Positions 51,001-61,659 are shown, counted from the first letter of the stretch. The stretch is DNA of 64,000 bases from Psychrobacter sp. DAB_AL43B (GCF_900168255.1 NZ_LT799838.1:682001-746000), one strand, 5' to 3'. Notes: generated by a model not told the origin, from the sequence alone. Numbers and translations are program-made.

Positions 51001-51253
51001 GAGTCACTGGTGGAGTCACTGGTGGAGTCACTGGTGGAGTCACTGGTGGAGTCACTGGTGGAGTCACTGGTGGAGTCACTGGCGGAGTCACTGGCGGAGT
51101 CGTACCCGGTGGTGGAGTCACTGCTGGCGGGGTAGTTCCAGGCTGATTAATTGCTGGCGGGATATGATCAGTTTCTTCACCACAAGCGGAAAGCATGATA
51201 GCCATGATACCAATACTTAATGCTTTTACTGGAAATGCTATTATTGTTTTCAA
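48017..51253 (-). CDS. M66-like zinc metalloprotease lipoprotein with Pro-rich repeats and lectin-like C-terminus
   Basis: Large lipoprotein of 1078 aa. A signal peptide ends in the lipobox LSAC (Cys-24). Residues about 33-200 are tandem proline-rich repeats, a likely stalk. The protease core has HEIGHHYGLGH at residues 512-522, the HExxHxxGxxH zinc motif of the M66 (StcE/dictomallein) group, and a later AMSGG segment resembling a Met-turn. Residues about 888-1015 have repeated Cys and QxW patterns of a ricin-type beta-trefoil. Translation starts at TTG behind a GAGGGG site. M66 enzymes cleave mucin-type glycoproteins or similar substrates; the substrate here is unknown. Confidence 0.88.
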   Translation of the reverse strand: MKTIIAFPVKALSIGIMAIMLSACGEETDHIPPAINQPGTTPPAVTPPPGTTPPVTPPVTPPVTPPVTPPVTPPVTPPVTPPVTPPVTPPVNPPVNPPVNPPVNPPVTTVPSTPIGPSTPSIPSTPIGPSTPSIPSTPIGPSIPSIPSTPIGPSTPSIPSTPIGPSTPSIPSTPIGPSIPSIPSTPIGPGTKLKYPEPKKDIADAYLLGFFDHAGRAGTIRDIRPDLVGTFQAMIQFGQNHTVDPQGNEAKNMPRLTAEKEALLLVTPTPEMGDVNNLVAEIYKDGALLRSVNLADPTRIPATDQTNTDKRPRVSYSNRAWSTKLKWNEVEGGLKIRIVDEKKRSGDLLEDKIDFAAPGELVLTNIRLGMLTAPPQSWGHYMLRDPERAGSDYFQTIPAAQMTVAVYDDMKLDQVMVGNGTIYDSVSSSDGGMYNGDMRENTAKATFGVGINLANWGVTSASLHSQEQPQLTQNVNAHHARGKYANGEHNHGLSGGNGMLTIIDSVRNEFSHEIGHHYGLGHYPGASGGDYFWAEHHADSGWGYNGFRNKMRGNLDWPRQVEGDGLSGKPLFLATYGYGRDAMSGGSQSGAYSDYTHYTGYSTKIKIQPAFDKAVFDTSSPTGYKKWNAELRKMEVIQPKVPRSGNVWYNSADGNYLKPRLQGVPVFTILGGYDPVAQKGIIYPEARGNWGNVFDLPTPNNSLEAASCWLSVTYSNSTVNNIALSPNRMNGNANKFHVNLAIAEDPKKVDLYCKKANEAQVQLSTIDIRQYSDPIRPAVTFGKEHGYTALRKVELPGLEQQLIAQAENPTVVLNTNGKLLYDSYKEYRDELSPQALETLERYEKQQETIYRLNRWVNVYRTDLSKKEPEALSEFQQFVKWLDLQDDNPLENVATIRNGNNCLKVEKLENGKLNSFISGESGCTGDDSEQWVYDLKGKIHSKMALDQCLTEQGSWVNLGACSLDSPAQVWEMNGTNQIKQGNKCFDLRTGHLVDNRGSLITYNCNGGWNQKWTTLTKNPSFILATAGNNLPLIVDSLQKQPVTTDNLQTRSLSMDTTEEPSVLAKVSTAISTWIDNLVS
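50690..50925. repeat. 36-base tandem repeats inside the protease gene
   Basis: About six full copies and one partial copy of a 36-base unit encode the 12-residue repeat IPSTPIGPS(T/I)PS. Two T-type units then one I-type unit recur twice, so there is a higher-order period of 108 bases. Copies are nearly identical, suggesting recent expansion or ongoing slippage. Confidence 0.92.
50934..51105. repeat. 12-base tandem repeats inside the protease gene
   Basis: About nine copies of a 12-base unit encoding V-T-P-P, next to four copies of a variant unit encoding V-N-P-P. Each unit is a whole number of codons, so copy-number change lengthens or shortens the stalk without a frameshift. Confidence 0.92.
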
Positions 51254-51417
51254 CTAAAGCCCCTCATTAATATAATGAGAGGCAATATAACAGTTATGTT
51301 AGTATTATGTACGAAATTTGTTCTATTTATAACAATAAGTTTTCCTTATTGGTTGTCATAGAAATGTTTGATTATAAGTTAATTAAAAAATCTCATCCGT
51401 TCTTACTCTTATAGCAC

Positions 51418-52980
51418 TCAGTTAGATGTCGGATTGTCTGCTTCAGTAATAATATCGCCTCTATTGCCCGCTTTACTGGCATCTGCACGAGCTTTATCAC
51501 TAATAGTATCTTTAGGAATGATAATTTCATTGTTATGCTCATCGCATTCTATACCGCTGTCCTTATCATAAGCGACAGGGTCAAAGCGTGGTATCTCATC
51601 GTTAATACCTGAATCTTCTTGAGATAAGCGACTAGAGGTAGCAGCGCTAGATCTCCTAAAGAGTTTGGCTTTATTGTTTTTAGAATTTTCGTCTTTATCA
51701 TTAGCAGATTTTTTGCGCGGCTCACTGTGGGCAAAGATAGCATTTAGCGGCACATCCAATTGTTCTCGAGCATAAGCTTCCGTATTTTCAAAACGATTTA
51801 CCAATAGGCTTAGCCAAGGTTTTTGGTCCTCTGGACTCATCTCATCAAGCTCATCTTTGATGGGTAATGGATAAGGTAGCGTACGATAAAAATCCCATAA
51901 CGTCATTTTACTCAAATCTTTTTTGAGCACATAATCATCCTCTTCTGTCATGGTGATTAAATTACTGTCTTGTAGATAATTGATATAGGTATACCACTTT
52001 GGTAGCTCTTTACGCCCCAATACATTACGCAGCGCTTGTTCGCTAACGGCTTCACCTTTTAAATGATGGGTATAAACTAAATTTAACATATCGAGTAAAC
52101 TTAGTAGTGGATGGCGTGGGTAGACTTCTTCCGTCTCAAAAATAGTCAAGGTATAGCTAATCTCAACCCCTAATAGGATTAGATTCCATGACAGATATAT
52201 CCATAATAAGAAAATCGGTAATGCAGCAAATGCGCCATAAATGGCTTCATAGCTGGTAAAGTTCGCCATCACCGTACCAAAAAGATGCTTCATCAGCTCA
52301 AAGACAATCGCCACAAAAACACCAGCAATCGCGGCATTTTTTACAGGTACACGCGCTTTTGGGATAAACCAATACATACTAATAAAACCAGCGATCGTCA
52401 CTCCAACTGATACTATCTGTACCCAAAACGACCAATCGATACCATAGCCAGCAATTTGACGATTTAAGAGGCTCAGGCTTTGTACGGCACTAGAGGCGAT
52501 AAATGCCGTACCCAATACTAGCGGTCCCAGCGTGACGATTGTCCAATAGCGCAGCATGCTTTTCATGCCACCAGAGCGATTTTCTACCCGCCAGATTTGG
52601 TTAAAAGCGCGCTCAATAGTCGTCAAAGTCATAATGGTCGTAAAAAACAATACCATCGCCCCAATGATGGTTAGGTTTGATGATTTTTCAGCGAAGTTAT
52701 TGATATATTTACTGACCTGCAAGCTCGATTGTGGCAGCAAGTTACTGTAAATGACTTCGTAAATCTGTGCTCTGACAGAAGATAGCGCCGGTACTGAAGA
52801 CAAAATCATCAATAGCACCGTTAAGATAGGCACAATCGACAATAAGGTCGTATAGGTCAATGATGCGGCTTTTTGCTGGCAGTTGTCTTCAAAAAAGTGC
52901 CGAGTTAAAAAGCGTAGGAACTGAAACCAACGTTGATGTAAAAAGGGTATTTTTTTTAGTAAGTTTTCCATAACGACCAT
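51418..52980 (-). CDS. yihY: YihY/BrkB family inner-membrane protein
   Basis: Membrane protein of 520 aa of the YihY/UPF0761 family, once mis-called ribonuclease BN. Six membrane segments occupy residues about 30-275. AASLTYTTLLSIVPILTVLL near residue 38 and the LFLLWIYLSWNLILLGVEIS region are typical. A cytoplasmic winged-helix-like segment follows, then a long polar, probably disordered tail of about 120 residues. The function is not established. ATG 52980 and 52971 are both possible. It is divergent from the wrbA-like gene, an arrangement also seen in Pseudomonas. Confidence 0.88.
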   Translation of the reverse strand: MVVMENLLKKIPFLHQRWFQFLRFLTRHFFEDNCQQKAASLTYTTLLSIVPILTVLLMILSSVPALSSVRAQIYEVIYSNLLPQSSLQVSKYINNFAEKSSNLTIIGAMVLFFTTIMTLTTIERAFNQIWRVENRSGGMKSMLRYWTIVTLGPLVLGTAFIASSAVQSLSLLNRQIAGYGIDWSFWVQIVSVGVTIAGFISMYWFIPKARVPVKNAAIAGVFVAIVFELMKHLFGTVMANFTSYEAIYGAFAALPIFLLWIYLSWNLILLGVEISYTLTIFETEEVYPRHPLLSLLDMLNLVYTHHLKGEAVSEQALRNVLGRKELPKWYTYINYLQDSNLITMTEEDDYVLKKDLSKMTLWDFYRTLPYPLPIKDELDEMSPEDQKPWLSLLVNRFENTEAYAREQLDVPLNAIFAHSEPRKKSANDKDENSKNNKAKLFRRSSAATSSRLSQEDSGINDEIPRFDPVAYDKDSGIECDEHNNEIIIPKDTISDKARADASKAGNRGDIITEADNPTSN

Positions 52981-53919
<939 letters not shown>

Positions 53920-53952
53920 GCGGTTTTATTGACAAGGAAACATAGCTCTCTA

Positions 53953-54426
53953 ATGCCAAATACTTCTGATCGTTCCAATCAAACACCTACTGCAAAGGCT
54001 GGTAAAACTATTAAACCTAGTAAGCCTATTACGCCCATCCGTCAGCGCTTGATGGTGACTTGGCTGGCTTGGCTAACCTTTAGATTGCTTGCTTTGCCTA
54101 TTTTGATTAATGTCTTTAATATCAGTAGCCCTGACATTGTCGGCGGTATCGCATGGCAAGCGCTATGGCTAGTACCGGCATTTGTCTTAACACCGTCGAT
54201 ACTGCGCGGACGTTCGCCCTATGCATTGTTAATAGACAGCATGTTTACTTTGGTATATTTAGGGGCAAGTGGGGTCGTATTATTCACACGTGCTTACGGT
54301 AGTAGCTGGGCAGAAATTGCCGTCTATTTCATTGATTTTGTATTATTATTTGCGATTAACGTCTGGTTGTTTATTTTATTAAAGCGCCTGCCTTCGATGA
54401 ATAATGTCGTCAAGCAACCGCGCTAG
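53953..54426 (+). CDS. DUF2069 family membrane protein
   Basis: Predicted inner-membrane protein of 157 aa with a basic, polar N-terminal 35 residues and four membrane segments in the remainder. Length, topology and position after wrbA match DUF2069; the function is unknown. The ATG at 53953 is chosen; an in-frame TTG at 53929 lacks a site. A shared terminator follows. Confidence 0.78.
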   Translation: MPNTSDRSNQTPTAKAGKTIKPSKPITPIRQRLMVTWLAWLTFRLLALPILINVFNISSPDIVGGIAWQALWLVPAFVLTPSILRGRSPYALLIDSMFTLVYLGASGVVLFTRAYGSSWAEIAVYFIDFVLLFAINVWLFILLKRLPSMNNVVKQPR

Positions 54427-54458
54427 CGGCTCGATTAATTCCATTTTTATCAGTTTAA

Positions 54459-54502
54459 CCACAAAAAATCGGCGCTCTATTTGGAGCGCCGATTTTTTGT
54501 GG
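54459..54502. terminator. strong bidirectional terminator at 54.5 kb
   Basis: Nineteen-base perfect arms (54459-54477 and 54484-54502) with a 6-base loop. The core ATCGGCGCTC/GAGCGCCGAT has A and T runs on either side. It separates convergent DUF2069 and DUF3108 genes. Confidence 0.92.
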
Positions 54503-54529
54503 TGATATTATTTTTTAGAAATACTTTTA

Positions 54530-55300
54530 TTAATTAACCTTCGTTAATTCTAAGTCCATCTTTTTACCGTCGTTAATTTGGCTTACTTTTACGGGTAAGT
54601 AATCTAAGCTTGGTGCCAACCAAAAGCTGGTCGAGCGACTATTGTCATCATGGATACGGTCGACACGTACCGTATCAAAGGTACCAGCAGGAACTGTTAT
54701 CTTGGTATTACCAGATTTTTTAAAGGGTGTTTTTTCTATCTTATCGTGTTTTGCCATGTAGTAATTGCCAGAGAATTTACCATTTAATAAGTCTTGGCGA
54801 ATTTGCACCTCAAGACTTAAATCGTCAAAGGCTTGTTGTGCCATCGTCATGGTTGTTGACTTGCCTCTATAGTTACTCACGACTTTTTTGCTACTGGGAT
54901 TGAAATCCAGCTTATGCGTACGACCGATGCCCAGTAGTTTATAAGTGGTACTGGCTTGGGTTGGAATAACGGCGTTACCGTTGACAGTGAAGGTACTATG
55001 TTGTGCAGCACTTGCCACACCAGCGACCCGTGCATTGACATCATATTTCCAAGTATTGCCTGATTTGTTCAATGTACGCGTGGCAGTACCTTTATATTTA
55101 TCCTCAACCGTAAAGCTATAGTTTGCGCTTGAAGGCTGAATATTCTTTGCGCTAGCAAGGGTAGGTGCGGTCATACTCAAAGCTCCGATAGCCGCTATGC
55201 TGGCTCCAGTGGTCAACATGGTTAAAAATTTAGACTTAGCATTTCTTTTGTCATTATAATTGGTTATTAATGGTTTTTTATTCATAGATGAAAAACTCAT
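54530..55300 (-). CDS. DUF3108 family exported protein
   Basis: Protein of 256 aa with a long N-terminal signal region; the hydrophobic core is at about residues 28-48 and probable cleavage follows the ASA at about residues 49-51. The rest is beta-rich, beginning ANYSFTVEDKYKGTATRTL, which resembles DUF3108 proteins of the periplasm. The function is unknown. The ATG at 55300 has an AAGGAA site six bases upstream, favoured over ATG 55285. Confidence 0.75.
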   Translation of the reverse strand: MSFSSMNKKPLITNYNDKRNAKSKFLTMLTTGASIAAIGALSMTAPTLASAKNIQPSSANYSFTVEDKYKGTATRTLNKSGNTWKYDVNARVAGVASAAQHSTFTVNGNAVIPTQASTTYKLLGIGRTHKLDFNPSSKKVVSNYRGKSTTMTMAQQAFDDLSLEVQIRQDLLNGKFSGNYYMAKHDKIEKTPFKKSGNTKITVPAGTFDTVRVDRIHDDNSRSTSFWLAPSLDYLPVKVSQINDGKKMDLELTKVN

Positions 55301-55859
55301 GGATATTCCTTAATAGATTGATATCAGATAGCTTAATAAGTCGATTCTATACTTAGGGTGATTCGATATTACTGCTAACTATTATTGGATTCACAATGCC
55401 TATAATGGTCATACTCTGTTACATTTTCAAGAGTAGAGATACATGCTGACGTTTGGCTCTTGTAGCCGATGTTACTATTATAGCTGCTGCTAGGACTATG
55501 AGTAACTTGCTGTAAACCTAGTAAGAATAGGCGAATAAAACAACGATTGATTCTACTAAATATCGCAATCATTTAATGCTTTTATGGTAATCCACGGCTT
55601 TATATTAACGCTTTTATTTCAGAGCGCTTTAGCGATTCGCTATTACTTATCGATAAACGCTGCATTAATTAAGAAATTCTTGTAAATTTTTGGGCTTTAC
55701 ACTTGAAGCCCACTGTCCATGCCCCCACTTTTTGAAACAAGCTCAACGCTTATCCTTATTATGCTGTTTTTGAAAAATGGCATTTGCAGATAGAGGTATT
55801 GAGACAATCAAACCAAATAAATTCTTAATTTAATTAACCAACTTATTGGAGACATATTG
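55301..55859. other. spacer before groES with a heat-shock promoter
   Basis: A 559-base region with no supported gene apart from short chance frames. A sigma-32-type promoter lies at 55702-55730. The left part should hold the DUF3108 promoter on the minus strand. Confidence 0.5.
55702..55730 (+). promoter_or_regulatory. groES: sigma-32 heat-shock promoter of groESL
   Basis: CTTGAA at 55702-55707 and CCCCACTT at 55723-55730, 15 bases apart, closely match the RpoH consensus (CTTGAAA, then CCCCATnT). The site is 130 bases upstream of groES. No CIRCE-type inverted repeat for HrcA was seen. Confidence 0.8.
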
Positions 55860-56150
55860 ATGAATATTCGTCCTTTACATGATCGTATTGTTGTCCGCCG
55901 CATAGAAGAAGAAACAAAAACGGCTGGTGGTATCTTGCTTCCTGGTTCTGCTCAAGAAAAGCCTTCACAAGGTGAAGTGCTAGCAACTGGTAACGGTCAG
56001 ATTCGTGACAACGGCGAAACTCGCGCGTTAGATGTAAAAACTGGCGACAAAGTCTTGTTCGGTCAATATGCTGGTCAAACCGTGAAAGTTGACGGCGAAG
56101 AACTACTTATTATGAAAGAATCTGATGTATTGGGTGTGTTAGAAGGCTAG
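55860..56150 (+). CDS. groES: co-chaperonin GroES
   Basis: Ten-kilodalton lid of the chaperonin, 96 aa. [20 protein letters not shown] at the N-terminus and the mobile-loop region [16 protein letters not shown] are standard. The ATG at 55860 has a GGAG site eight bases upstream; the in-frame TTG before it is ignored. groEL follows after 95 bases. Confidence 0.98.
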   Translation: MNIRPLHDRIVVRRIEEETKTAGGILLPGSAQEKPSQGEVLATGNGQIRDNGETRALDVKTGDKVLFGQYAGQTVKVDGEELLIMKESDVLGVLEG

Positions 56151-56239
56151 TCCTTTTTGAGTGTTTTTATACTCAGCGCATTTTTGACAATATCATTGAA
56201 ACATTTAATTGCATTCTCATACTTATCATAGTGGAGTAA

Positions 56240-57892
<1,653 letters not shown>

Positions 57893-57925
57893 TCAGTTCC
57901 TTTACCTGTATTTGCTTTAAATAAT

Positions 57926-57960
57926 AAAAAGCCCTAACTCATTGAGTTAGGGCTTTTTTT
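57926..57960 (+). terminator. groEL: groEL terminator
   Basis: AGCCCTAACTC and GAGTTAGGGCT form an 11-base stem with a 3-base loop, flanked by A and T runs (TTTTTTT). Confidence 0.9.
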
Positions 57961-58037
57961 AATATGCTTTACAATAGCTTAGTTAAACACTCTAAATTAT
58001 AATGAATCTAAATACGTATTTATATAAAGAGATAATT

Positions 58038-58724
58038 ATGCAAACCACTTTTAATGAGTTTTGTTCGAAATCTTTTGAATTCCGTGAAGCACTATTAAGA
58101 GAAACTAAGATTATTTCGACAGCTGCAGAACTTAAACACAAAGATATAGCTACTCTAATTTTGGCTGATATATCTTCAGAGCATGGTCATGCAATTCATA
58201 TTTTAGCGAAGAACCTTTGTAGCATTTCAGCTAGTAGCTTATTACGCTTACAATTTGAATCGCTATTAAGAGCAAAGTGGCTATACTGGGTCGCTTCTGA
58301 TGAGGTTATAGAAAGGTTTAATAAACCTTTAACAGAGCAGAATGTAAAGCAATCAGAAAAACGCATACCTACAATTAATATTATTTTATCGGAGCTTGAG
58401 CTTAAAGTAGAAGAAGGTAAGGTTCCTAAAAAAGCACTAATGCTAATGCAAGAGTTTAAAAATATGGCGTTAAAAGCCTCTAATTCTTATGTCCATAGTG
58501 GGATGCATGCATTTTCTAGAAGAAAAGATGGATTTCCAGAACCATTAATGATTCAGATTCTACAGAACTCTAATGGATTAGAAGCTTTAAAAGCAATGTT
58601 ACTTGCAACATTAATTCAATCTAATGAAATAATGCAGGAAGTGCTTAATCTTCAATATATTTATTTAGATTGTTTACCCATGCATACACCGGAAATCATG
58701 GATAGGTTCTACGGTATATCATAA
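58038..58724 (+). CDS. orphan helical protein of unknown function
   Basis: Protein of 228 aa, almost entirely alpha-helical by composition, with no signal peptide or clear membrane segment. The segment SSLLRLQFESLLRAKWLYWV resembles helical families annotated DUF5677/DUF6988, but I am not sure of membership. The coding is more AT-rich and uses more A/T-ending codons than neighbouring genes, suggesting acquisition. The ATG at 58038 has an AGAGAT site; ATG 58002 is in frame upstream. It stands alone between groEL and yaaA. Confidence 0.7.
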   Translation: MQTTFNEFCSKSFEFREALLRETKIISTAAELKHKDIATLILADISSEHGHAIHILAKNLCSISASSLLRLQFESLLRAKWLYWVASDEVIERFNKPLTEQNVKQSEKRIPTINIILSELELKVEEGKVPKKALMLMQEFKNMALKASNSYVHSGMHAFSRRKDGFPEPLMIQILQNSNGLEALKAMLLATLIQSNEIMQEVLNLQYIYLDCLPMHTPEIMDRFYGIS

Positions 58725-58725
58725 T

Positions 58726-58775
58726 AAAAGCCTAAAAAATCAAGTCGCATTAACGTGTTAGAAGAACGGCTTTTT
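58726..58775. terminator. weak convergent terminator candidate
   Basis: AAAAGCC (58726-58732) and GGCTTTT (58768-58774) pair over seven bases across a 35-base loop and end in T's on both strands. It lies between the convergent orphan gene and yaaA. Confidence 0.35.
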
Positions 58776-59574
58776 ACTGAGCAGTCTCATCCCGTCTAAA
58801 CACCCACGTTTTATCATCAGAAGCCTCTGCACAATAGTAATAACCTGCCAAATAAAATTGCTTCAGCTGGTCTGTATTGGTCAGCTTATTATCAGCAGCA
58901 TATTTAACCATCAGCCCGCGAGCTTTTTTAGCATAGAAGCTAATCACTTTATATTGACCATTCTTTTCATCTTCAAATCGTGGCGTAATAATTTCCGCAT
59001 TTAGAGCCTTTTTCTTTACGGATTTGAAATACTCATTAGAAGCGAGATTAACCAATACTTTGTCATTACTATCTGCCATGCGTGCATTGATGGTATTGGT
59101 CACTTCCTCACCCCAAAATTCATAAAGATTATCTCCGCGCTCATTTTTCAGCTTGGTGCCCATCTCAAGTCGATAAGGCTGAATTAAATCGAGCGGTTTT
59201 AACACGCCATAAAGCCCTGACAAAATACCGAGATGCTCATTGACGTAAATAGCGGTGTCCTTATCCATACTATACATATCAAGTCCAGTATAGACGTCGC
59301 CATCGAAAAAATAACCAGCAGGCTTAGCATTGTCGCCCGTAAAAGGTTCATTATCACTCCAAGCCCAGTCTTGATTGCGCTTAGCATTCAGCTGCGCCAA
59401 ATCATCAGAGATGCTCATCAGCTCTTGTAAATCAATCGGCTCTTTCGACTTCAATATTTTCATCAGTGTCTGTGAATGCTCAATCAGCTCAGGCTGACTA
59501 TAGTAGTTACCTAAGTTTACTGGTACGGCATCTTTCTCGTTGAGAGATTTGGCAGGGGAGAGTAAAAAATACAT
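58774..59574 (-). CDS. yaaA: peroxide stress protein YaaA
   Basis: DUF328/UPF0246 protein of 266 aa. In E. coli YaaA limits intracellular free iron and damage during hydrogen peroxide stress and has a DNA-binding fold. LLSPAKSLN at the N-terminus, GDVYTGLDMYS, LSGLYGVLKPLDLIQPYRLE and VISFYAKKARGLM are diagnostic. The first ATG gives the normal N-terminus. Confidence 0.95.
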   Translation of the reverse strand: MYFLLSPAKSLNEKDAVPVNLGNYYSQPELIEHSQTLMKILKSKEPIDLQELMSISDDLAQLNAKRNQDWAWSDNEPFTGDNAKPAGYFFDGDVYTGLDMYSMDKDTAIYVNEHLGILSGLYGVLKPLDLIQPYRLEMGTKLKNERGDNLYEFWGEEVTNTINARMADSNDKVLVNLASNEYFKSVKKKALNAEIITPRFEDEKNGQYKVISFYAKKARGLMVKYAADNKLTNTDQLKQFYLAGYYYCAEASDDKTWVFRRDETAQ

Positions 59575-60050
59575 CTTTATTCCTTATTATAGTGAAGTGA
59601 TAAACACTCCTTTAACGTGTCAAGCTTTCCTATTATACGATACCTACAGGTTTAACTTGACTTACTCGTAGCTGTTTTGTATTTTTAAGCATTGTCATAG
59701 ACAGATGTCAAACATCGAAGCAATCATAGTTGCCTCTGTAAGCTAATGGCTGACTGACTTTGAGGCTTATACGGAAAAATAAAACTTTTTAATATAACAA
59801 TAAAAGTTATACAAGTGGTGTAAATGCCTAACTTTTTATTTTACTTGTGGGTCATCATTAGACAATGAAAGTTAACGGATGATATCTCTATAATAAAACG
59901 GCATGATGGCAAAGCAGCTATCATTTATTAAATTGATAATCTTTGGTCTTAAGTTCTAAACCAACAGCGACCAAAGGTTTTTTTGTCCCCTGTGCTTTTT
60001 AAATGTGCGTTGAGGGTATTAAAAGTAATCATTAGACGTAAGGAGACGGT
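59575..60050. other. spacer between yaaA and pntAA
   Basis: A 476-base divergent region with no supported gene. TATAAT at 59889-59894 is a possible pntAA -10 element with a weak -35. A terminator-like hairpin at 59941-59984 lies between it and the gene. Confidence 0.45.
59941..59984 (+). terminator. pntA: terminator-like leader hairpin before pntAA
   Basis: CTTTGGTC (59941-59948) and GACCAAAG (59969-59976) pair perfectly across a 20-base loop and are followed by GG and seven T. No plus-strand gene lies upstream to need a terminator (yaaA is on the other strand), so it may be a transcription attenuator for the pnt operon. Confidence 0.55.
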
Positions 60051-61208
60051 ATGAAGATCGGTGTCATTAGTGCAGATAGCGCAAGCGAGAGTCGGGTCGC
60101 ACTAACCCCAGACGCAGTAAAGAAATTACGCAAACTTGGGTTTGAAGTTATTATCCAGTCAGGTGCGGGTCAAGCAGCATATTATGCCGATGAGCTGTAT
60201 CAAGCGGCTGGAGCTGACATTGCCAACAGTAGTACCGACGTCGTCAGCCAGTCTCAAATCATTACCACCGTCAATGATCTACCACCAGCGGTAACCGACC
60301 ACTTAACCTCTGGTCAAATCGTCGTTGGCATGCTCGACCCGTATCGCAATACCCAACTTGATACCTATGCTGCCAAAGGGGCTACCGCCTTTGCCATGGA
60401 ACTGTTACCACGTACCTTATCACGGGCGCAGAATATGGACGTCTTATCCTCGCAAGCCAACCTTGCTGGTTATAAAGCGGTATTGCTGGCGGCCAATGAA
60501 TACTCGCGTCCGTTTCCGATGTTTATGACCTCAGCCGGTACGGTTAAACCTGCCAAAGTGGTCATCTTAGGTGTCGGCGTAGCAGGTTTACAAGCGATTG
60601 CCACGGCTAAGCGCTTAGGCGCCGTCGTTGAAGCAAGCGATTTACGTCCGACCGCTCGTGAGCAAGTAGAGTCATTAGGGGGTAAGTGGCTTGATGTACC
60701 AATGAGTGCAGAGGAAGCTGAGACCGCTAAATCCACAGGCGGCTATGCGTGGACGCCATCAGAGCAATATGTCAAAGACCAAGCCGCTGTCGTCGACAAA
60801 GCCTTAAGCAATGCAGATATCGTCATCACCACCGCACAAATCCCCGGTCGCCAAGCACCGCGCTTGGTCCATCAAGCAACCCTTGCCAAAATGAAGGCAG
60901 GTTCGGTGCTGATTGATATGGCTGCTGGAACAGGCGGTAATGTCGAAGGTAGCGTCCCTGATGAAACCATTATGACGGCCAATGGCGTACGTATCGTCGG
61001 TGCCGCCAATATTCCATCCATGCTCGCGGCGCAATCATCAGACCTGTATGCCAATAACCTGGTCAATTTTATTACTACCTTAATTGCGCCTGCCGCGACA
61101 GACGACGCTGCAGCAAACACACTGGCACTCAACTTAGACATGGAAGATGAGATTCAAGGGGCATTAGCCGTGACGCATGACAACCAAGTGCGTCTTGCTA
61201 AGCGCTAA
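60051..61208 (+). CDS. pntA: NAD(P) transhydrogenase subunit alpha, part 1 (PntAA)
   Basis: NAD(H)-binding domain I of the proton-translocating transhydrogenase, 385 aa. The enzyme uses proton motive force to make NADPH from NADH. The N-terminal IGVISADSASESRVALTPDA resembles alanine dehydrogenase, and VVILGVGVAGLQAIATAKRL is the Rossmann motif. The alpha chain is split: membrane helices are encoded by the next gene, as in Rhodospirillum and unlike E. coli. A strong AAGGAG site precedes the ATG. Confidence 0.96.
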   Translation: MKIGVISADSASESRVALTPDAVKKLRKLGFEVIIQSGAGQAAYYADELYQAAGADIANSSTDVVSQSQIITTVNDLPPAVTDHLTSGQIVVGMLDPYRNTQLDTYAAKGATAFAMELLPRTLSRAQNMDVLSSQANLAGYKAVLLAANEYSRPFPMFMTSAGTVKPAKVVILGVGVAGLQAIATAKRLGAVVEASDLRPTAREQVESLGGKWLDVPMSAEEAETAKSTGGYAWTPSEQYVKDQAAVVDKALSNADIVITTAQIPGRQAPRLVHQATLAKMKAGSVLIDMAAGTGGNVEGSVPDETIMTANGVRIVGAANIPSMLAAQSSDLYANNLVNFITTLIAPAATDDAAANTLALNLDMEDEIQGALAVTHDNQVRLAKR

Positions 61209-61281
61209 ATCTCAAGCCTCAAATCTCAATATCTTATGATTATACATTTGCCAGTAACGAAACAATTTTTAGGAGGATAAG

Positions 61282-61659
61282 ATGATTGCCACTATTTTAG
61301 CGGCAGCGCCAGCGGGTGCGGCCATGAGTAGCACGCCATTTGTAGCAATTTTTACCGTGTTTGTGCTTGCCATCTTTGTTGGATACTACGTCGTTTGGGG
61401 CGTGACCCCAGCACTACATACACCATTGATGGCCGTAACCAATGCTTTATCCAGTATTGTCATTGTCGGTGCGATGCTACAGACCGTCACCATTGATGGT
61501 TCGATATTTACGCCGACCAGTTTACTTGGGGCGTTTGCGGTCTTTTTAGCCAGTATCAATATCTTTGGTGGTTTTGCCGTAACTGAGCGTATGCTGTCGA
61601 TGTTTAAACCAAAAGTGAAAAAAGCAGTGGTAATAAATGAGACTGGAGGTGACGCATGA
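61282..61659 (+). CDS. pntAB: NAD(P) transhydrogenase subunit alpha, part 2 (PntAB)
   Basis: Membrane part of the split alpha subunit, 125 aa. After about 20 residues there are three membrane helices, including FVLAIFVGYYVVWGVTPALH and AVTNALSSIVIVGAML. An AGGAGG site precedes the ATG. Its stop overlaps pntB by four bases (ATGA), implying coupled translation. Confidence 0.95.
   Translation: MIATILAAAPAGAAMSSTPFVAIFTVFVLAIFVGYYVVWGVTPALHTPLMAVTNALSSIVIVGAMLQTVTIDGSIFTPTSLLGAFAVFLASINIFGGFAVTERMLSMFKPKVKKAVVINETGGDA

Noticed and set aside
50690..51105. CRISPR-like array
   Set aside because: Repeats are contiguous, have no spacers and lie inside a coding sequence, in frame.
50673..51146. Plus-strand open frame of 157 codons with GVTGG and GVEGILG repeats
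   Set aside because: It is the antisense image of the Pro-rich repeats in the minus-strand protease gene; repeat units of whole codons keep all frames open. No ribosome-binding site or family match.
55375..55572. Minus-strand frame of 65 codons upstream of the DUF3108 gene
   Set aside because: No domain, no ribosome-binding site, and composition like the surrounding non-coding DNA.
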